Source: Zhengitettix transpicula (taxonomy: Eukaryota > Arthropoda > Insecta > Orthoptera > Tetrigidae). From it: a stretch of DNA of 64,000 nt. The notes under the pieces were generated by a model that saw only the letters and a list, made by a program, of their open reading frames with translations, had not been told where the DNA came from and made no database searches. The position numbers were made by a program, and so were the translations under genes. Of the stretch, positions 34,656-46,742 are shown in pieces. The stretch is taken from positions 215,370,746 through 215,434,745 of the forward strand of contig CM073590.1 of the NCBI GenBank assembly GCA_037074705.1, given 5' to 3'. How positions within the stretch are numbered: the stretch's first letter is position 1; each line of letters begins with the position of its first letter.

Positions 34656-37600
34656 TCCAAATTCAAGAAATTATTGTAAAATAGAAGAAAATGTATCACA
34701 TTTATAAAGAATTTATAAAGAATAGAAACATAATGGATTATAGAAATGAAAAATTTACATCTGGTATAAAATTAATAATAAGAAAGATAGCCAAACACAG
34801 GCAAAGAAGTGATAATATTAATTTAATTTTTTTTAAAAATTTAGATTAATGCATTTAATAATGCTCTATAATCAGTCGTCTATAATACTTTTATTACAAT
34901 TTCACTATGAAATATGAATTATTTCAATATAATATGACAATATAAAATTTTATTTTTCTATTTTACGATTAGATTTGCAATTGTCGTATACAGTGATTAT
35001 CTAATTTATTAATTCGGTTATACACGACATATTAGTGTAAGATTTTTAAGGATAAAATTCTAATTACTGTTAATTTACATTCACCTTACCTAATTACATT
35101 CACTAAACTTAACGTGTCCTAAACAAAATTACAAATTTAAATTAACATATGTAATCAATATATTTTTGGAACATTTTCTGAAAAATAATTTTAGCCAACA
35201 ACCTTGTTTTAATGAATCTATTTTATATTATTTTGTACTGAATAATATTTAACGCAATTTATTTCGGAATGCGGAAACCGTCATTTGTTTAGGTGAATGG
35301 GGGCTACTGAGCTCGAAAGTGGCCTGTGTACGTTTTGGGACAAAGGAAGCATGATATAATGGACCCGCGGACAATAATGACGCATTAAAAAAGGTGACTG
35401 ACAGCTCTAAAATTATTAAGCCGAACAAATTGAAACCCGGAAATATCTGTTTCGCAGACGGGCACGGAAAAATTTCAGACAACTGGAAAATTTTCATTTA
35501 GAGAGAAATACAGCAGCTTTCGTTGGCTACCATATTCGCTGAAGTCAACCAATGACTTTCAAAAAAATTATCTGCGACTGGTCAACCTGGGAATTTCGAG
35601 ATCTCCGTAGTCAAAATCGGAGGAGCGCAGGGAATAATATTAGCAGTTGGTGACCGGACACAGTAAAAAGTAATCGGTTCTAGCTCAAGACCCGAGCAGT
35701 AGATGATTCAGCTCTAAGTTTGGAGTGCGGAGCTTCAGTCCGACGCCGACAACTGATGGATAATCAGAATTCTCCGACGCCGTCCAACGCCACCGCAGAG
35801 CAACCTAAGATCTCATATCACCAGCCACAAAAATCCGCAGACCCGGTATCATGAATATTTTGTATTTTCAAGTATCGTAATGCCAGTTCCCATTTCTTGA
35901 TAAAATTAAATTAAATTTGCCATGCCGTGGTTCAGGTAGAATCCTGAGAGAAACAAAAGTTGTTGTAATGATTAAATGTTTCCATTTTAATGTAAAATTC
36001 GAGTTTGAAGTTTTGTTTTGTAACATTAAGTTATTATTTTAAATATATTTTTATATTTTGTATCAAATAGAAACCTCATTAAATAATATTATACCCAAAT
36101 AAATAAATAATACATTATTAACTGTTGTTGAAAATATTAACTCAAAGAATTTTTATGAATTGGATATTAAAATTGATAATCCGAAATTATTTAATCCGAA
36201 TACCTAATCGGGCCACTAAAACCTATAAAATAAAAATTAAAAATTCAACATTAAACGTGCGACGACCATGAGTTTTTCTTGTATTATGCATAGACAACGT
36301 CAGACAATATAAATGGCTGAAACGGAACTATTTTCCATGTTGTGTTGTGAGGTTATTCTGACCCACACTGTATTCTTATTCGATAACAAGCTACAACTCC
36401 ATTGATCCGCTCAGCTGCAGTGGGTCAGAAGTTGAAAATGATCGTGGTTTTATGGTACACCGCATAATTTCGGAAAGGAAGTGATCAGTACGTAAGTAGG
36501 ACTCGTAAAACTTAGGATTGAAATTTCAGATAATGAGACGTGGATACTTAAGCAAGATCTAAAATCCAAGTGGAAATCTATGTATTTCTATGCTTTCCGA
36601 AAAGCAAAAAAAAAATGCAAACTTGAGGTGTTCGAAATTCAAGATATTTCTTATGGTTTTCTTCGATATTCATTTTTCACGCAGTTTATCAACAATACTA
36701 GTAACAAATTTGGGAAGAACACGAACATGTTAGGAAGATTATTTCCTTTCCAATCAAGAATGTCTCGGCAAATAAATCATCAGAGTACTGGAACATTATT
36801 CCACGTCTGATTAGAACCGTACGATGTTTTCCTATTCCCTATAAAAACAGCGCAACCTCCCGAAAATATAGCGATATACGGAAATATTTTGAGACTATGG
36901 AAGTAACGAATTCAAAAGTATGTTGACGCAATGCAGTAATTTTTAAGACAAATCGCAAGTAATTCTACATATCAAGGAAAGAAGCAAATTTACAGGGTCT
37001 GTCTTGGCTCTTTTTTGTAAGATTGTACATCCAATGCTACAATTTGGAAAACGTAAGAAAAATTAAAATTACGGCAGTTACTGTAAAAGGCTTTGAAGAC
37101 GGGACACGTGTGTCCATATCGTGCACTTGTTTTAGGTAATGAGACAGAAATGGATACTGCACTAGTATTTTGCCGTATATGATCGTTCAGTACGGTCGAC
37201 AGAAAATCGCATCTTGTAACCAGTACTGTCATAGTGAAGGAGTTGAACACTGCTTATAGCTTGAAGAAAATAAACGTATACTTCATAAATGTATACTGAA
37301 AGTTGAATTATACAATTATAATTTGATATTAGACTCTTTTAAATAATAATGAAATAGCAAAAATTAAAAATGGGCAGAATTGAATACATATATTGAATTT
37401 TCTTTCTATTGTGCAACAACATCCTCTAAAGTACCGCTTTCTATGGGAATTCAGTTCCATGTTAGGTAGCTGTTCCGTCACACTTTGACGATCGACTTCT
37501 TCTCCAGCATTTTAATGTTGAGATTAACATGGTTAAGGCTAGAACATAATAACCATACAATTATAAACCGGTTTTTTATATTCTATCCCGACTAAGGACT

Positions 37601-39900
37601 CATTTTCCGGATTCTTTCATTAAATAACTGTTGTGAATTATTTTTCCTTTTTTAGTAAGGGCGTTATTCCATAGTAATACGGAATCACAATTTTTTTTTA
37701 CTGTTTTTCACCATAATACAGATTATATTTTAGTTAAATATATTAATAACATTGTACATTGCTTGTCACTTTTTTCGTTTGTTAGTTGGCGGGTAATGAA
37801 GCATAACTTAAATCCTGCTACCACTATCACATTCCTATGAAATTTAATGTATTAAAATTAATAAATTTAGTAATTTCGCGTGATGTTAATATTTCTTTAA
37901 GTCAGGAAATGACGAGAATAATTTTTTTTTGTGAATAAAAATTAATTACGATTAGTTCAGAGTCTTCTCGTAAATACTTCATGCGAATGAGCGTTCAGTA
38001 TTACACAATTGCAAAACTAATCATTTTTAATATATACTCTCAATGACTGCTATATTTTAACAGGCTCTTTATAGTTACCACAACATTCATATTAAACGAA
38101 CGATATTTACAATCGTTTGATTTATTTTCCTCGTTGACGTAAATGATAATGAGCGTTCCTGAAGCCAAGGAAATTGAGTGGAATATAAACTCTGCTATAC
38201 TTTGTATATATAAATGTAGTCTCTACATATTTCCTTGTACACGACAAAGGCACAATAAACCTAAGTACAAAAAAATTGTTGTCAAACTTATCCGAAAGCT
38301 TTCGATATGAAACTATTTCCCGGCGAGGGCATGAATGTTTTTGTGCGTGATATAAACTCTCTTCACTTAGTCCCCCGAAAAGGTAAATTGAGTAGCCATG
38401 AAGAGTCGCTAAAGACCTGATATGTCGATGCGATTGTAAATAAATAAAAATTGTGAGATTTGTAATTTGTATCCAATTTTATTACTTAACTTATAATCCA
38501 TAAAAATGCATTATACAGTACCCTAGACTCACATAAATGAAAATTTAAAAAAAATTAAGTAATAATATGAACCAATATAATTAAAATAATATCTATGGTT
38601 GAATCAATATCACTCTGAAATTGTGAAGGACACAGTACCTAATATTTGAATAGTTCAAAGTTAATTTAACATTTTATTTTTCTGAGTTATTTACCGTAAT
38701 ACTTATTACATCATTCCTTAAGTTGAATTTTCATGTACTGATTGAATATGGTAAATAAGTACGTTGTGCCTGAAAGCGAGATCAAGGAGGGCTAGAGTGG
38801 AAAATTAGGTTACGGACGTTTGATTACTGTCATCTTTGATTATTCTTCACGGTACAGAATTCTCCCGATTTAATGTGGTTGCATTTAGGTTTGTATTAAA
38901 AGCAATAATTTGCCTTTAGTTATTTGATAAAAATTATATTTTTTTAATTTTAAAACTCACATATTAAATACACATAGGCAGGCTAAGTGGGGTCATTTAA
39001 TAATTACTAATTATTAGTAACAATCGTAACCATAAATTATAAATTTAATACAGTCATTTTACATACATGATATTCTATGAGCGAACATAATGCTTAATTA
39101 ATATTACCTTGGTGATTCGTTTTATGTTTACAAAATAGTTACGTTTTACTTAGAAATATAAATTGCTCGTGAATCATGCTGTAACACCCACTATACTGCA
39201 AAGCCCTGTACTCGCTCGTTGTATGCTACTGATCGCAACGTAATGCAATTTTAATAATGAAGACATGTCTGGAATTTTAATGAGTTTCTGATGAATAAAA
39301 AAATTTAATGGCCTTAATCTCACAATAAAATTTTATTTTTAATTAATACAACGTTTTCGTAGAGATTTATGTCAGGCATTAATTCTTCCGGTCCGTAATG
39401 AGTAAAATGAACGTCATCATCAAACAACGAAAACCACGTCACACCTCATTTCTGAGAGCTGTCGATGAAAATCAACTATTTAACTGCAGTAAGAATCCCC
39501 TGAGAAATTAATCCAGCCTCTAACAGATATCTTAAATGAATCAATTAATTGCCTCATCAGATATAACCTAAGATAGCTTTAATATGTCAATTCGCTGTAT
39601 ATATTGATACGCCAATATTGGTAAACTCATTACGCGCGTGAGAGCTATCGTTAAGTGTATCTAAAAGTAAAAATATGTATATTTGATCGATCACAGCACA
39701 ACTTGATATCGTTATTGCTGTTGCTGTATAAATACGAGCCGCTGCTCTACGCAATAGTAGCACGTTTAGATCGCTTGTCATGACTTTCAATCTCCTTAAA
39801 TGCGTAAATTTATTACTTCTTTGAACAATATATATTTAGAGTCAATTCACTAATATATTTATGTGACCATGGAATTTTTAAAGATCCTCTATATACAAAG
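34656..39900. other. Putative intron 1, first part: AT-rich with one island and one SINE
   Basis: If exons 1 and 2 are spliced directly, this is intron. It holds a more balanced patch at 35250-35830. That patch includes an 82-codon minus frame (35249-35497) and a cgacgcc-rich stretch near 35740-35790. A SINE 3' part lies at 38318-38450. I see no additional exon with convincing splice sites. The open frames at 36580-36810 and 36990-37250 have no recognisable content. Confidence 0.4.
38318..38450 (+). mobile_element. SINE family A copy 3, 3' part
   Basis: Carries cccggcgagggcatgaatgt and ttgtgcgtga in the body, and the family tail gatgcgattgtaaataaataaaaa near 38428-38450. The tRNA-like head is missing or too degraded to see, so this is a 5'-truncated copy. 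Confidence 0.6.
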
Positions 39901-40050
39901 AAGTTATAATATAAATACCACACAACGTTTCTGGAAGCCTTGTTACTTTCGTCAGATACAGGAAAAACGCAAAAGACTAGAGACTGCACCAGTCAGATGA
40001 CAAAACTCAAAAAGCTTCCAGTAAAGTTTTGTGGTATTTATATTATCACT
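39901..40050. repeat. Repeat B copy 4, inverted pair
   Basis: The left part reads ataatataaataccacacaa then cgtttctggaagc. About 70 bases on, the complementary blocks appear in reverse order (gcttccag, gttttgtggtatttatatta). The arms are about 33 bases with a few mismatches. Between them lies cttgttactttcgtcag followed by ggaaaaacgcaaaag, as in other B copies. Two opposed copies joined head to head best explain it. Confidence 0.7.
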
Positions 40051-40124
40051 TCTTTTGTCTGAATTTGTTTATCATTATTGTTATATTATCACTTCTTTTG
40101 TCTGAATTTGTTTATCATTATTGT
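40039..40124 (+). repeat. Exact 43-bp tandem duplication
   Basis: The 43 bases at 40039-40081 (starting tatattatcacttcttttg) are repeated without a visible change at 40082-40124. Perfect identity next to diverged repeats implies a recent duplication, or an assembly artefact. Confidence 0.9.
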
Positions 40125-40187
40125 TAAATGAATATTAAGGAGAGCCGAAGTTTAGTAGTTTCTGTTCTACGCCGTCAATATTAGAAT

Positions 40188-40511
40188 GTGACACATATTC
40201 CATACCTTCATAAATCACAGCCAACCGGAATGTTATCTTCGCAGAGATGTTACATAGGTAACAAGAGATGTAGACAGGAGCGTGGAATGTTGTGCTCTGC
40301 GATGAGCTCGATGTGGGAAAATGCCGTTACGGTGTTTACCCGCAAAAATGGCGGCTCTGTATATGGTGCCCTCCAGGCAGATACTTCAGCCAACGTGCCA
40401 TGTAATACTCATGACGAAGTCGATAAAACCAGAAACAGAATGCTTGCTTCTACAAAGTTCTACAACGTCTTGTTTACTGTATTTCTGAGTAAACTGCAGA
40501 CTGAATCATGA
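40188..40511 (+). other. Unassigned 107-codon open frame
   Basis: An open frame in a less AT-rich patch. The middle (for example AVTVFTRKNGGSVYGALQ and then ADTSANVPCNTHDEVDK) is balanced in composition and not low-complexity, unlike most frames in this window. The start codon chosen by the longest frame is not supported by any promoter or splice signal, and the opening residues come from AT-rich DNA. It lies inside the putative intron of the three-exon gene, on the same strand. It could be a retrogene or transposon fragment, a nested gene or chance. No domain, signal peptide or membrane segment is evident. Confidence 0.2.
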
Positions 40512-40810
40512 CTTGTCATATTAATAAGTTATTTTGAATTCCATTTTTCTTTTCTCTGTGTATCCACAATCACGTTCTGTGACTAATTGTGAATCGTTCT
40601 TCATTTCGCTTGTACTCGTGCCAACGTCCTTGTACCCTATACTTTTTCATTCAGTGATGACACAAACTTCCGCCTAGTTAGTTGGCACTTCGCAGATAAT
40701 TTTCGATAACTTGAGCATTATAAGGCAAGACAGGCGTAAAGACCGCAAAACCTCATTAGACCTACGCAGTTAGAATATTATTCCTAATAAATTGAATTTA
40801 AATATACATA

Positions 40811-41000
40811 TTCATTTATTTACAGTCGCATCAATAGCTCAGGTTATTAGGGACTCTATTTGTCTTGTCGGCGGACTGATTTGACAAAATATCTCTCACG
40901 TACACAAATATCCATGCCGTCGCCAGGATTCGAACTCGGGAAGTTGGCTAATTGAATTTCAAGCTAATGGGACTATAGTTCGGAAAGTTCTCGGCCTGAC
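40811..41000 (-). mobile_element. SINE family A copy 4, minus strand
   Basis: On the minus strand the copy reads tRNA-like head (tagtcccattagcttgaaat), B box gagttcgaatcctggc, and body blocks atttgtgtacgtgagag and ttgtcaaatcagtcc. It ends with attgatgcgactgtaaataa. The tail and body match the split copy at 29625-29770 closely. This is the most complete copy in the window. Confidence 0.8.
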
Positions 41001-41211
41001 TCAGAGATAACGCTAGTAATCGCAACCGACAATTCGTAATTTATGTATAACCGATTTTATGGCAAACTATGAATTTTAAACCAAATTTCTTCAACTTTAA
41101 TATTGTAATGGAGAAAAAGTCGAGTGTAGGTAATACCGCGTCTCAAATGGTATTAAAATTACTGTGGCTTTCACTTCTGATTAGGCCGTTCAATTATTTT
41201 TAAAAGTCTAA

Positions 41212-41340
41212 CACTGGTGTAGTAGTTATTGTCAATGCCGTGCATCACAAAGGTTCTCGGGTTAGAATAAGGGCAAGGGTGTCGTGTATCTATTTCACTT
41301 CCAGCCTCGTCCTACTGTCGAACTAACACTGACCACGTTC
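41212..41340 (+). mobile_element. SINE family A copy 5, head
   Basis: The A box tggtgtagtag (41215-41225) and B-box-like gggttagaat (41259-41268) lie at the same spacing as in copy 1, including the shared change gttagaat. The body decays after about 41300. Confidence 0.6.
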
Positions 41341-41507
41341 ACACTGTCAAGTGTACATTTCCTCCATCTTCATAACTGACGAAATACAACGGAAAATCAT
41401 CACATAATTTTCCAAGAATAGGAAAGGTATACATTATAGAAACCACTATGCGGATAACCAATTTAATCCAAGAGAAAAAAACTGAAACTTCAGGCATATA
41501 GGACATG

Positions 41508-41618
41508 ACACATTTTAAATTCAAGGTCAGGATGGAAAAATTTCGACGGGACCAGGAATCCAGCCCGGATACCGATCGAGAGACCCAGGTTTTCCATCCT
41601 GATTCTTTAATGTAATGC
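41508..41618 (-). mobile_element. Second tRNA-like repeat (family C), copy 1
   Basis: The minus strand reads ctggattcctggtcccgtcg followed by aaatttttcc. This aligns with gattcctggtctgttcgaga and tttttcc in the copy at 52452-52560. A tRNA-like T-arm or B-box sequence followed by a shared body marks a possible second SINE family. Too little is preserved to define its ends. The 93-codon minus frame over it is not a gene. Confidence 0.4.
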
Positions 41619-44600
41619 AAAGTCGTAAGGTTCCCAGTTGAATGAGAAATATTATGATTTTTCAGAATTTATATTAAGTATGGATAGGACTGTGTGTCAA
41701 GGGGAAATAAGTTGGTATTAAAAGGCGAGTGGCTTTAACTGCGGATTAGGAACTTTAATTATTAACCCTCAGTGGAGAGTCTGATCTCCAGAAGCCAGGA
41801 CGAACGCTGCGTTCGTGAATAACAACCTGGGAAGAAAGTCATTCTGCGACGCGATTGAAGACAATGGTTAAGCTCTTTCAGGGTTCCAGTGTTTGGGTTC
41901 AATAAGGAAGGGCTGAGATGACTGCATTCCGAGACGCAGAACTGTTGGAATCCTTGCGTCGCGGTCTACGGAATTCTATGCCGTGGGCATATTAAAATTG
42001 GAAGAGCTTTCCTTTAAATATTTCAAGAGAAAGAAAAGAAATTGAGTGAAATAAACAAACCAATTTGTATTCAACATCAAAAGCATTAATAAAGAAAGCT
42101 AAGGATAAGGTGAATACGTTAAGCGGAAGATTAAACTAACACGATAGTATCCTAAAATATTACCATAAACCCTGATTGCTCTTTTGAGTAAATTAGGTGT
42201 CAAAATAAACGTTCGGGCATATAACAAACACTCAGTTACAAATTAGACATACAATTAAAACAACTTATTTTAAATACTGCATTTAATTTTTAAAAAAATT
42301 GAAATTTATTCCTGTTTTTCACTGGTCTGTCCATTTTTAAAATCAGACTCCAAGACTAAAACCAATACCAAGTTTAATATTTTAGTTTTATTAGACTGCA
42401 ATCTATAATACAAATCGCTGATCGTGAAAATGTGTGCAATATGGTGTATATGGGTTCACGTTCGGTATAGCTTCGGTTAGTACTGGCGAATGCTTTTCTT
42501 TTAAAAATATATTTTCCCTACATTCAAGTTCAATGGCCTGTGAAATTTGACAATAATGAAGAACGTGTTCTAGTTTTTTACATAGGAACAACTCTGTCGT
42601 CATTTTCCAGGAGAAGTGGAAGACTACAGAGCTGTTAGTAGTCGAAACGTCGCGGTTAAACCACTTCTTCTCCTTTGTGGAAACCAGAGAACTCTTTCTA
42701 CAGAAACTAAACCGGGAAAGCATTTAATCTGTGTATATTAATATTGTAGACTAACGAAATCAACGGACAGAGACTAAATCTGGATCTGCGAAACGTGCTG
42801 TAGAAGTTATTCCTTCAGACAGAATTACTCTACGGTTTATGGCAAAGGTTAATTCAGAATTTTATATATATGAAACTAAACCAAAGTCTGTTTCAAATCG
42901 GAACCGTTTTGGCTGCCAGCGAATGAAAGCAGAGAATTAGACAAACTTTGATACATCGTCAATACTGAATGTCAAAAAATCCTTACTGTACCTGCGTGGA
43001 CAATAATATGACAACGTAGAACGAATTTGATTCGTCGGCGCAAGGAATGCCTTCAAGGTCAAATAGGCACCCATTTGAAACTCACCATATTAATACTTAC
43101 ACGCGACCCCGTCTATAAGCAGATTTTGTAAATTATTTCATTGAAGTTGAAGTTGAAGAATGCACGTTACTTAAATTTATCAGAAGATAAATATATATAT
43201 ATATAAAATATCTTAATAAATGCAAGCTTTCCAGGTGTAAATTATTAATAAATTTTTGTAGTTGATAATTCTGGTGCTCAACCGCAAAAAAATTATTAAT
43301 ATATAATATCTGTTGACGGATTCGAAGATGGTATGAGAGAGTTTTAGATCTTCGGGTTAAACACGTGTCATTTCGCACTCGGGAAAAAATAATAGATCCA
43401 GTAATAATGATATCGCTCAATATACATGAACAGATACAAAGGGGTCTTTTATCATTAGATCGGTCTATAGAGAAATAACTAATGTTATTGTTGTTCTCAC
43501 ATGCACAGAGGTAATTACAGATGTCATAATTGTCCAGAAAATATTTTTAATGGGCCAATCTAATACGAATTAAATTAAATTAATTATGTTTTATGAGTTG
43601 CGTCAAAGTTGAAACACTTTTAAACCACGCCAATATAGAATAACCGTGATTAATGATAATTTTTGGTCTGCCAAAGGAGACAGAAATCTGCAATAATATA
43701 AGTAAATTTCAGCAATCGAATTCCGCGAGGAGTCCATTACATGATTTCCTCGATGATCTTTGTAAATGTTTGGAAAGTATTACAAGCAACATTGCTGAAA
43801 TTGATTGCAGTCATGCAGAAACGACGTTCTTAAATCTGTCTCGCTATCGATTGCTAATCAGTTCTCTAAGTGAAACGTAAATCATCTTCACATGATGGCC
43901 GCGTGAAAACGGCTGCCAGCTACATGTGTCTGAATTAGTACCACATCAATTTTCATACACGTTGAATAGAACCATTAGCCGTTAGCGGGATACACGACTC
44001 CTCGTAAATCCGTCTTCTGCGCGGCTAATCTATAGTCGGGATTAAATAGCGAGAAATGAGCCCGTACGGAGGCTGAGCGCGTCGTGGTCCTCCTTGTACG
44101 GACTCAGAGAAACACGCCGACGCGTCGAGGCTTTAACTTTGGCGTCGCCGTGACTGCTTATAAGGCGACACGGAGATTCTGCTCAAAGTGATCCCATCTT
44201 ATAAACAATGAAATCGAACTTGCTCAGCCGAGATTACTTGTTTTGGTTCAAGTTTCTCGGACGTAAATGTCCTGTTCGCTGAACCCACTGGACCAGGCGG
44301 CCTCGAGTTTCTCAAATCAGTTCGGATCACTTAAAATTATTCAAAAAAATTTATCGGTCTGTCTCTCAGTAACTACTGCCCGAAAAACTTTGTTCTAGAA
44401 AATTTATTACTACCAAATTCACAAGTTTCTACATGACTAAGTTTTGCACTTGATTTCTCTTTCTAACGTGCGGTAATTTGCTACTTTACCAACAACTGTT
44501 GTTGGAGGAGAAACGTTCATTTTTGTCTTCAGTAACTAACATAGTCTAATAAGATATTTGTAAGAATTTATGTTGGATCAAATTGTATTTAATATACCTC

Positions 44601-46509
44601 AAGGAACCGAAATTTTAAATTTACGAATCATCATTAATCAAAAAATATTATATCAGGTAAAGTCAGAGCCACAGGGTTCTATTTACGACGTGTTAATTAT
44701 AATTTAAGTTAATATACCTAAACTACAACATATAAATTTATTTTTAATCATGGCTTTTACTACAATTTAAAATGGAATTGCCCAAAAAATAGCTATTATC
44801 TTCAAGTAAAATAAATTGGATACCATAGAAAGGTACTTAAGTCATAAAAATATATTAATTTAAAAACAATAATTTAGTAATGAGAAATTAAAATGTAAAG
44901 TTTTCCATGAAAAAACTTTCTGCAAGAGCAAATATCAGAGCACTTAAACCAATTCATTAAAAATGTAAGTAGTACAAACTTGATAATCGTTAAAAAAGGT
45001 ATCAAAGTTTAAATATATTATATTCAATATATGAATAACGTAAACTATTTTTAGTTCATATAGTTATTTAATTGAAGCTATTATCGTTATTTATTTCCAA
45101 TAAATGGGTATAAATAATTAACAGATACAAATAATTCTTTAATTCTTCATCCGGAAGAATTATTAAAATATGTAATTTACATATTTGTAATGTATATATT
45201 TAGTCGTAACCCTTTTCGTCTTTTTTGGGATAATGGAGAATGCATCTATATAAGTGAATTGGCTACCTAACACACCCTATCCATTTCATAATCTGGGTGG
45301 GTAAATTCATATTCACTTAATATTTAAAATTGACTGACGACAAATAAATAATTATAATGGCCAGTCAAAGAAGGTATATTAATTTCCAATGTGAATAATA
45401 AAATAAACCACTAAGTTTCATCCCTAATCTGGGATTTTATCAGGTGAACAATGAAAATAATATGAAACCATAGTGATTGATTATATACGTTTCTAATATT
45501 TTTAATTATTAGATTCCAAATTTTAAAATATTGTTTAAAAGAACTTTTAATAACATTTAAAAGCTTTGTCTTGTGTCCATGCCTCATTTAAATCTTCTCT
45601 GACAGTGATATTCCATTTATTTATTTATCATGTTCAATTAAATTAATAAAAACTGACGACATAACTTAACCCTGGAAATAAACTATGCAAATTCTTACTA
45701 CATATAGGTGCGACCTACTAACCATGATCAGTGAGTCTTATGCACGCCTTCGATTAAATTATATAGAAAAATATTTTTAGTGAGGTTTATTTACATTACA
45801 GATGTAGTAATTTTATTTTCAACGTACCGTTGGTTAAGTCGATGTAGTCATATATGGGGACCGTGATCATACAAGATTGCTTAGGAATTCATTGAAAATC
45901 GTATATGTATTTCTGCTAGTTACTCACCGCCTTACCAGTTTATCTCTTTCTGCTTCCATTAAGGAGGTTCTCATGAACCCTGGAACCGCGGCGTCAGTGT
46001 CCCTTGTCTAAGCGACGGTCACTCTTAGATTCACCACCATCCAAAAATCTCTGCTATTCTAACTCCCTGCAACAAGTCCGTGAAGAGATAGTATTATTAG
46101 AACATCAATCCCAAACATTCATCATGTGGCAATGTGTCTGGATCTTAACGTGGCTCAAGACTGCGAGATCAATGATGTCACCGGAGTGAATAATGAGAAA
46201 CGCACGGTGATTTTTTCTCTGCCTCAAAGAACACACGGCAATGTTTATTCTTATTTCAACATTGAAATCTACGTCGTACCATTTTCCACCATATTGGCTT
46301 TCCGCGATTCCAATAGTTCTTTCATTATTAATTAAATAAATTTAACCTGTCAGAATTCAGCCAAGTGTAAAAAGTATTCATATTATTGAATATACGTGAA
46401 TTTATTAGTCTGTAATGAATTTTAAAATGCTGTTAACAGTTCTTTTGGTTATTCCATACTATTCAAGGTTTTGTGATGTAAGAATTTCTTTCTAAAGCTA
46501 AAGAAAAAT
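41619..46509. other. Putative intron 1, last part
   Basis: No convincing exon. A 55-base block at 41714-41766 (ggtattaaaa, gtggctttaactgcggatta) resembles 41150-41203. The 106-codon minus frame at 42403-42723 and the 75-codon plus frame at 43653-43880 lack recognisable features. The island at 43890-44330 is listed separately. From 44340 to 46000 the sequence is monotonously AT-rich. Confidence 0.4.
43890..44330. promoter_or_regulatory. Strong GC-rich island, candidate regulatory element
   Basis: This is the most GC- and CpG-rich stretch of the window. It includes an inverted pair cccgtacggag/ctccttgtacgg (about 44065-44105) and several CG-dense words (gacgcgtcgagg, ggcgtcgccgtg). E-box-like cacatg and acatgtg words lie on its left edge. 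The plus-strand translation is interrupted, so an exon is unlikely. Within an intron-sized gap this looks like an enhancer or an alternative promoter; no transcription start signal can be read with confidence. Confidence 0.3.
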
Positions 46510-46613
46510 TAAACTGGGCTACGCACGGGGAAGGGAATGCTGCGTCCCCACTGCAATACCCTCTCCCGCCATCGAAAGGGCGTGGGACAAGTACCCAATG
46601 CCCGTCCTACCTG
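46510..46613 (+). mobile_element. Family D repeat, internal fragment
   Basis: About 104 bases align with 10251-10354 with few differences, including the words gggaatgctgcgtccccac and agggcgtgggacaagtaccc. It has neither the hairpin-rich left part nor the poly(A) end of the longer copy, so it is a fragment. It lies about 85 bases upstream of exon 2. Confidence 0.8.
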
Positions 46614-46698
46614 TTTACTATGTGACAGATGAATAAATTTCTCAACGACAGTTGCGAGAAATTCAAATTGTAATATCTTTTTCTTTTTCTTTCTTCAG

Positions 46699-46742
46699 AA
46701 TCTTCCTCGTCGGGAGAAGCTTTTGGGAAGCAAGAGAACACT
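46699..46742 (+). CDS. Internal coding exon 2 of the unassigned gene
   Basis: The acceptor has a long pyrimidine tract (ttctttttctttcttcag) and the donor is close to consensus (ACT|GTAAGTAT). The exon is 44 bases. Completing the codon left by exon 1 with its first two bases gives Glu, then SSSSGEAFGKQENT, ending on a codon boundary. A serine run and acidic and amide residues continue the disordered character of exon 1. All three frames are open because the exon is so short; the phase is fixed only by its neighbours. A small exon with strong splice sites could be alternatively used. Skipping it would break the frame, because 44 is not a multiple of three. Confidence 0.6.

Noticed and set aside
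41150..41766. Two similar 55-base blocks (ggtattaaaa...gtggcttt...gattagg) 564 bases apart
   Set aside because: Similarity is only moderate and includes AT-rich filler. It may be a shared old repeat, but is too weak to list as a feature.
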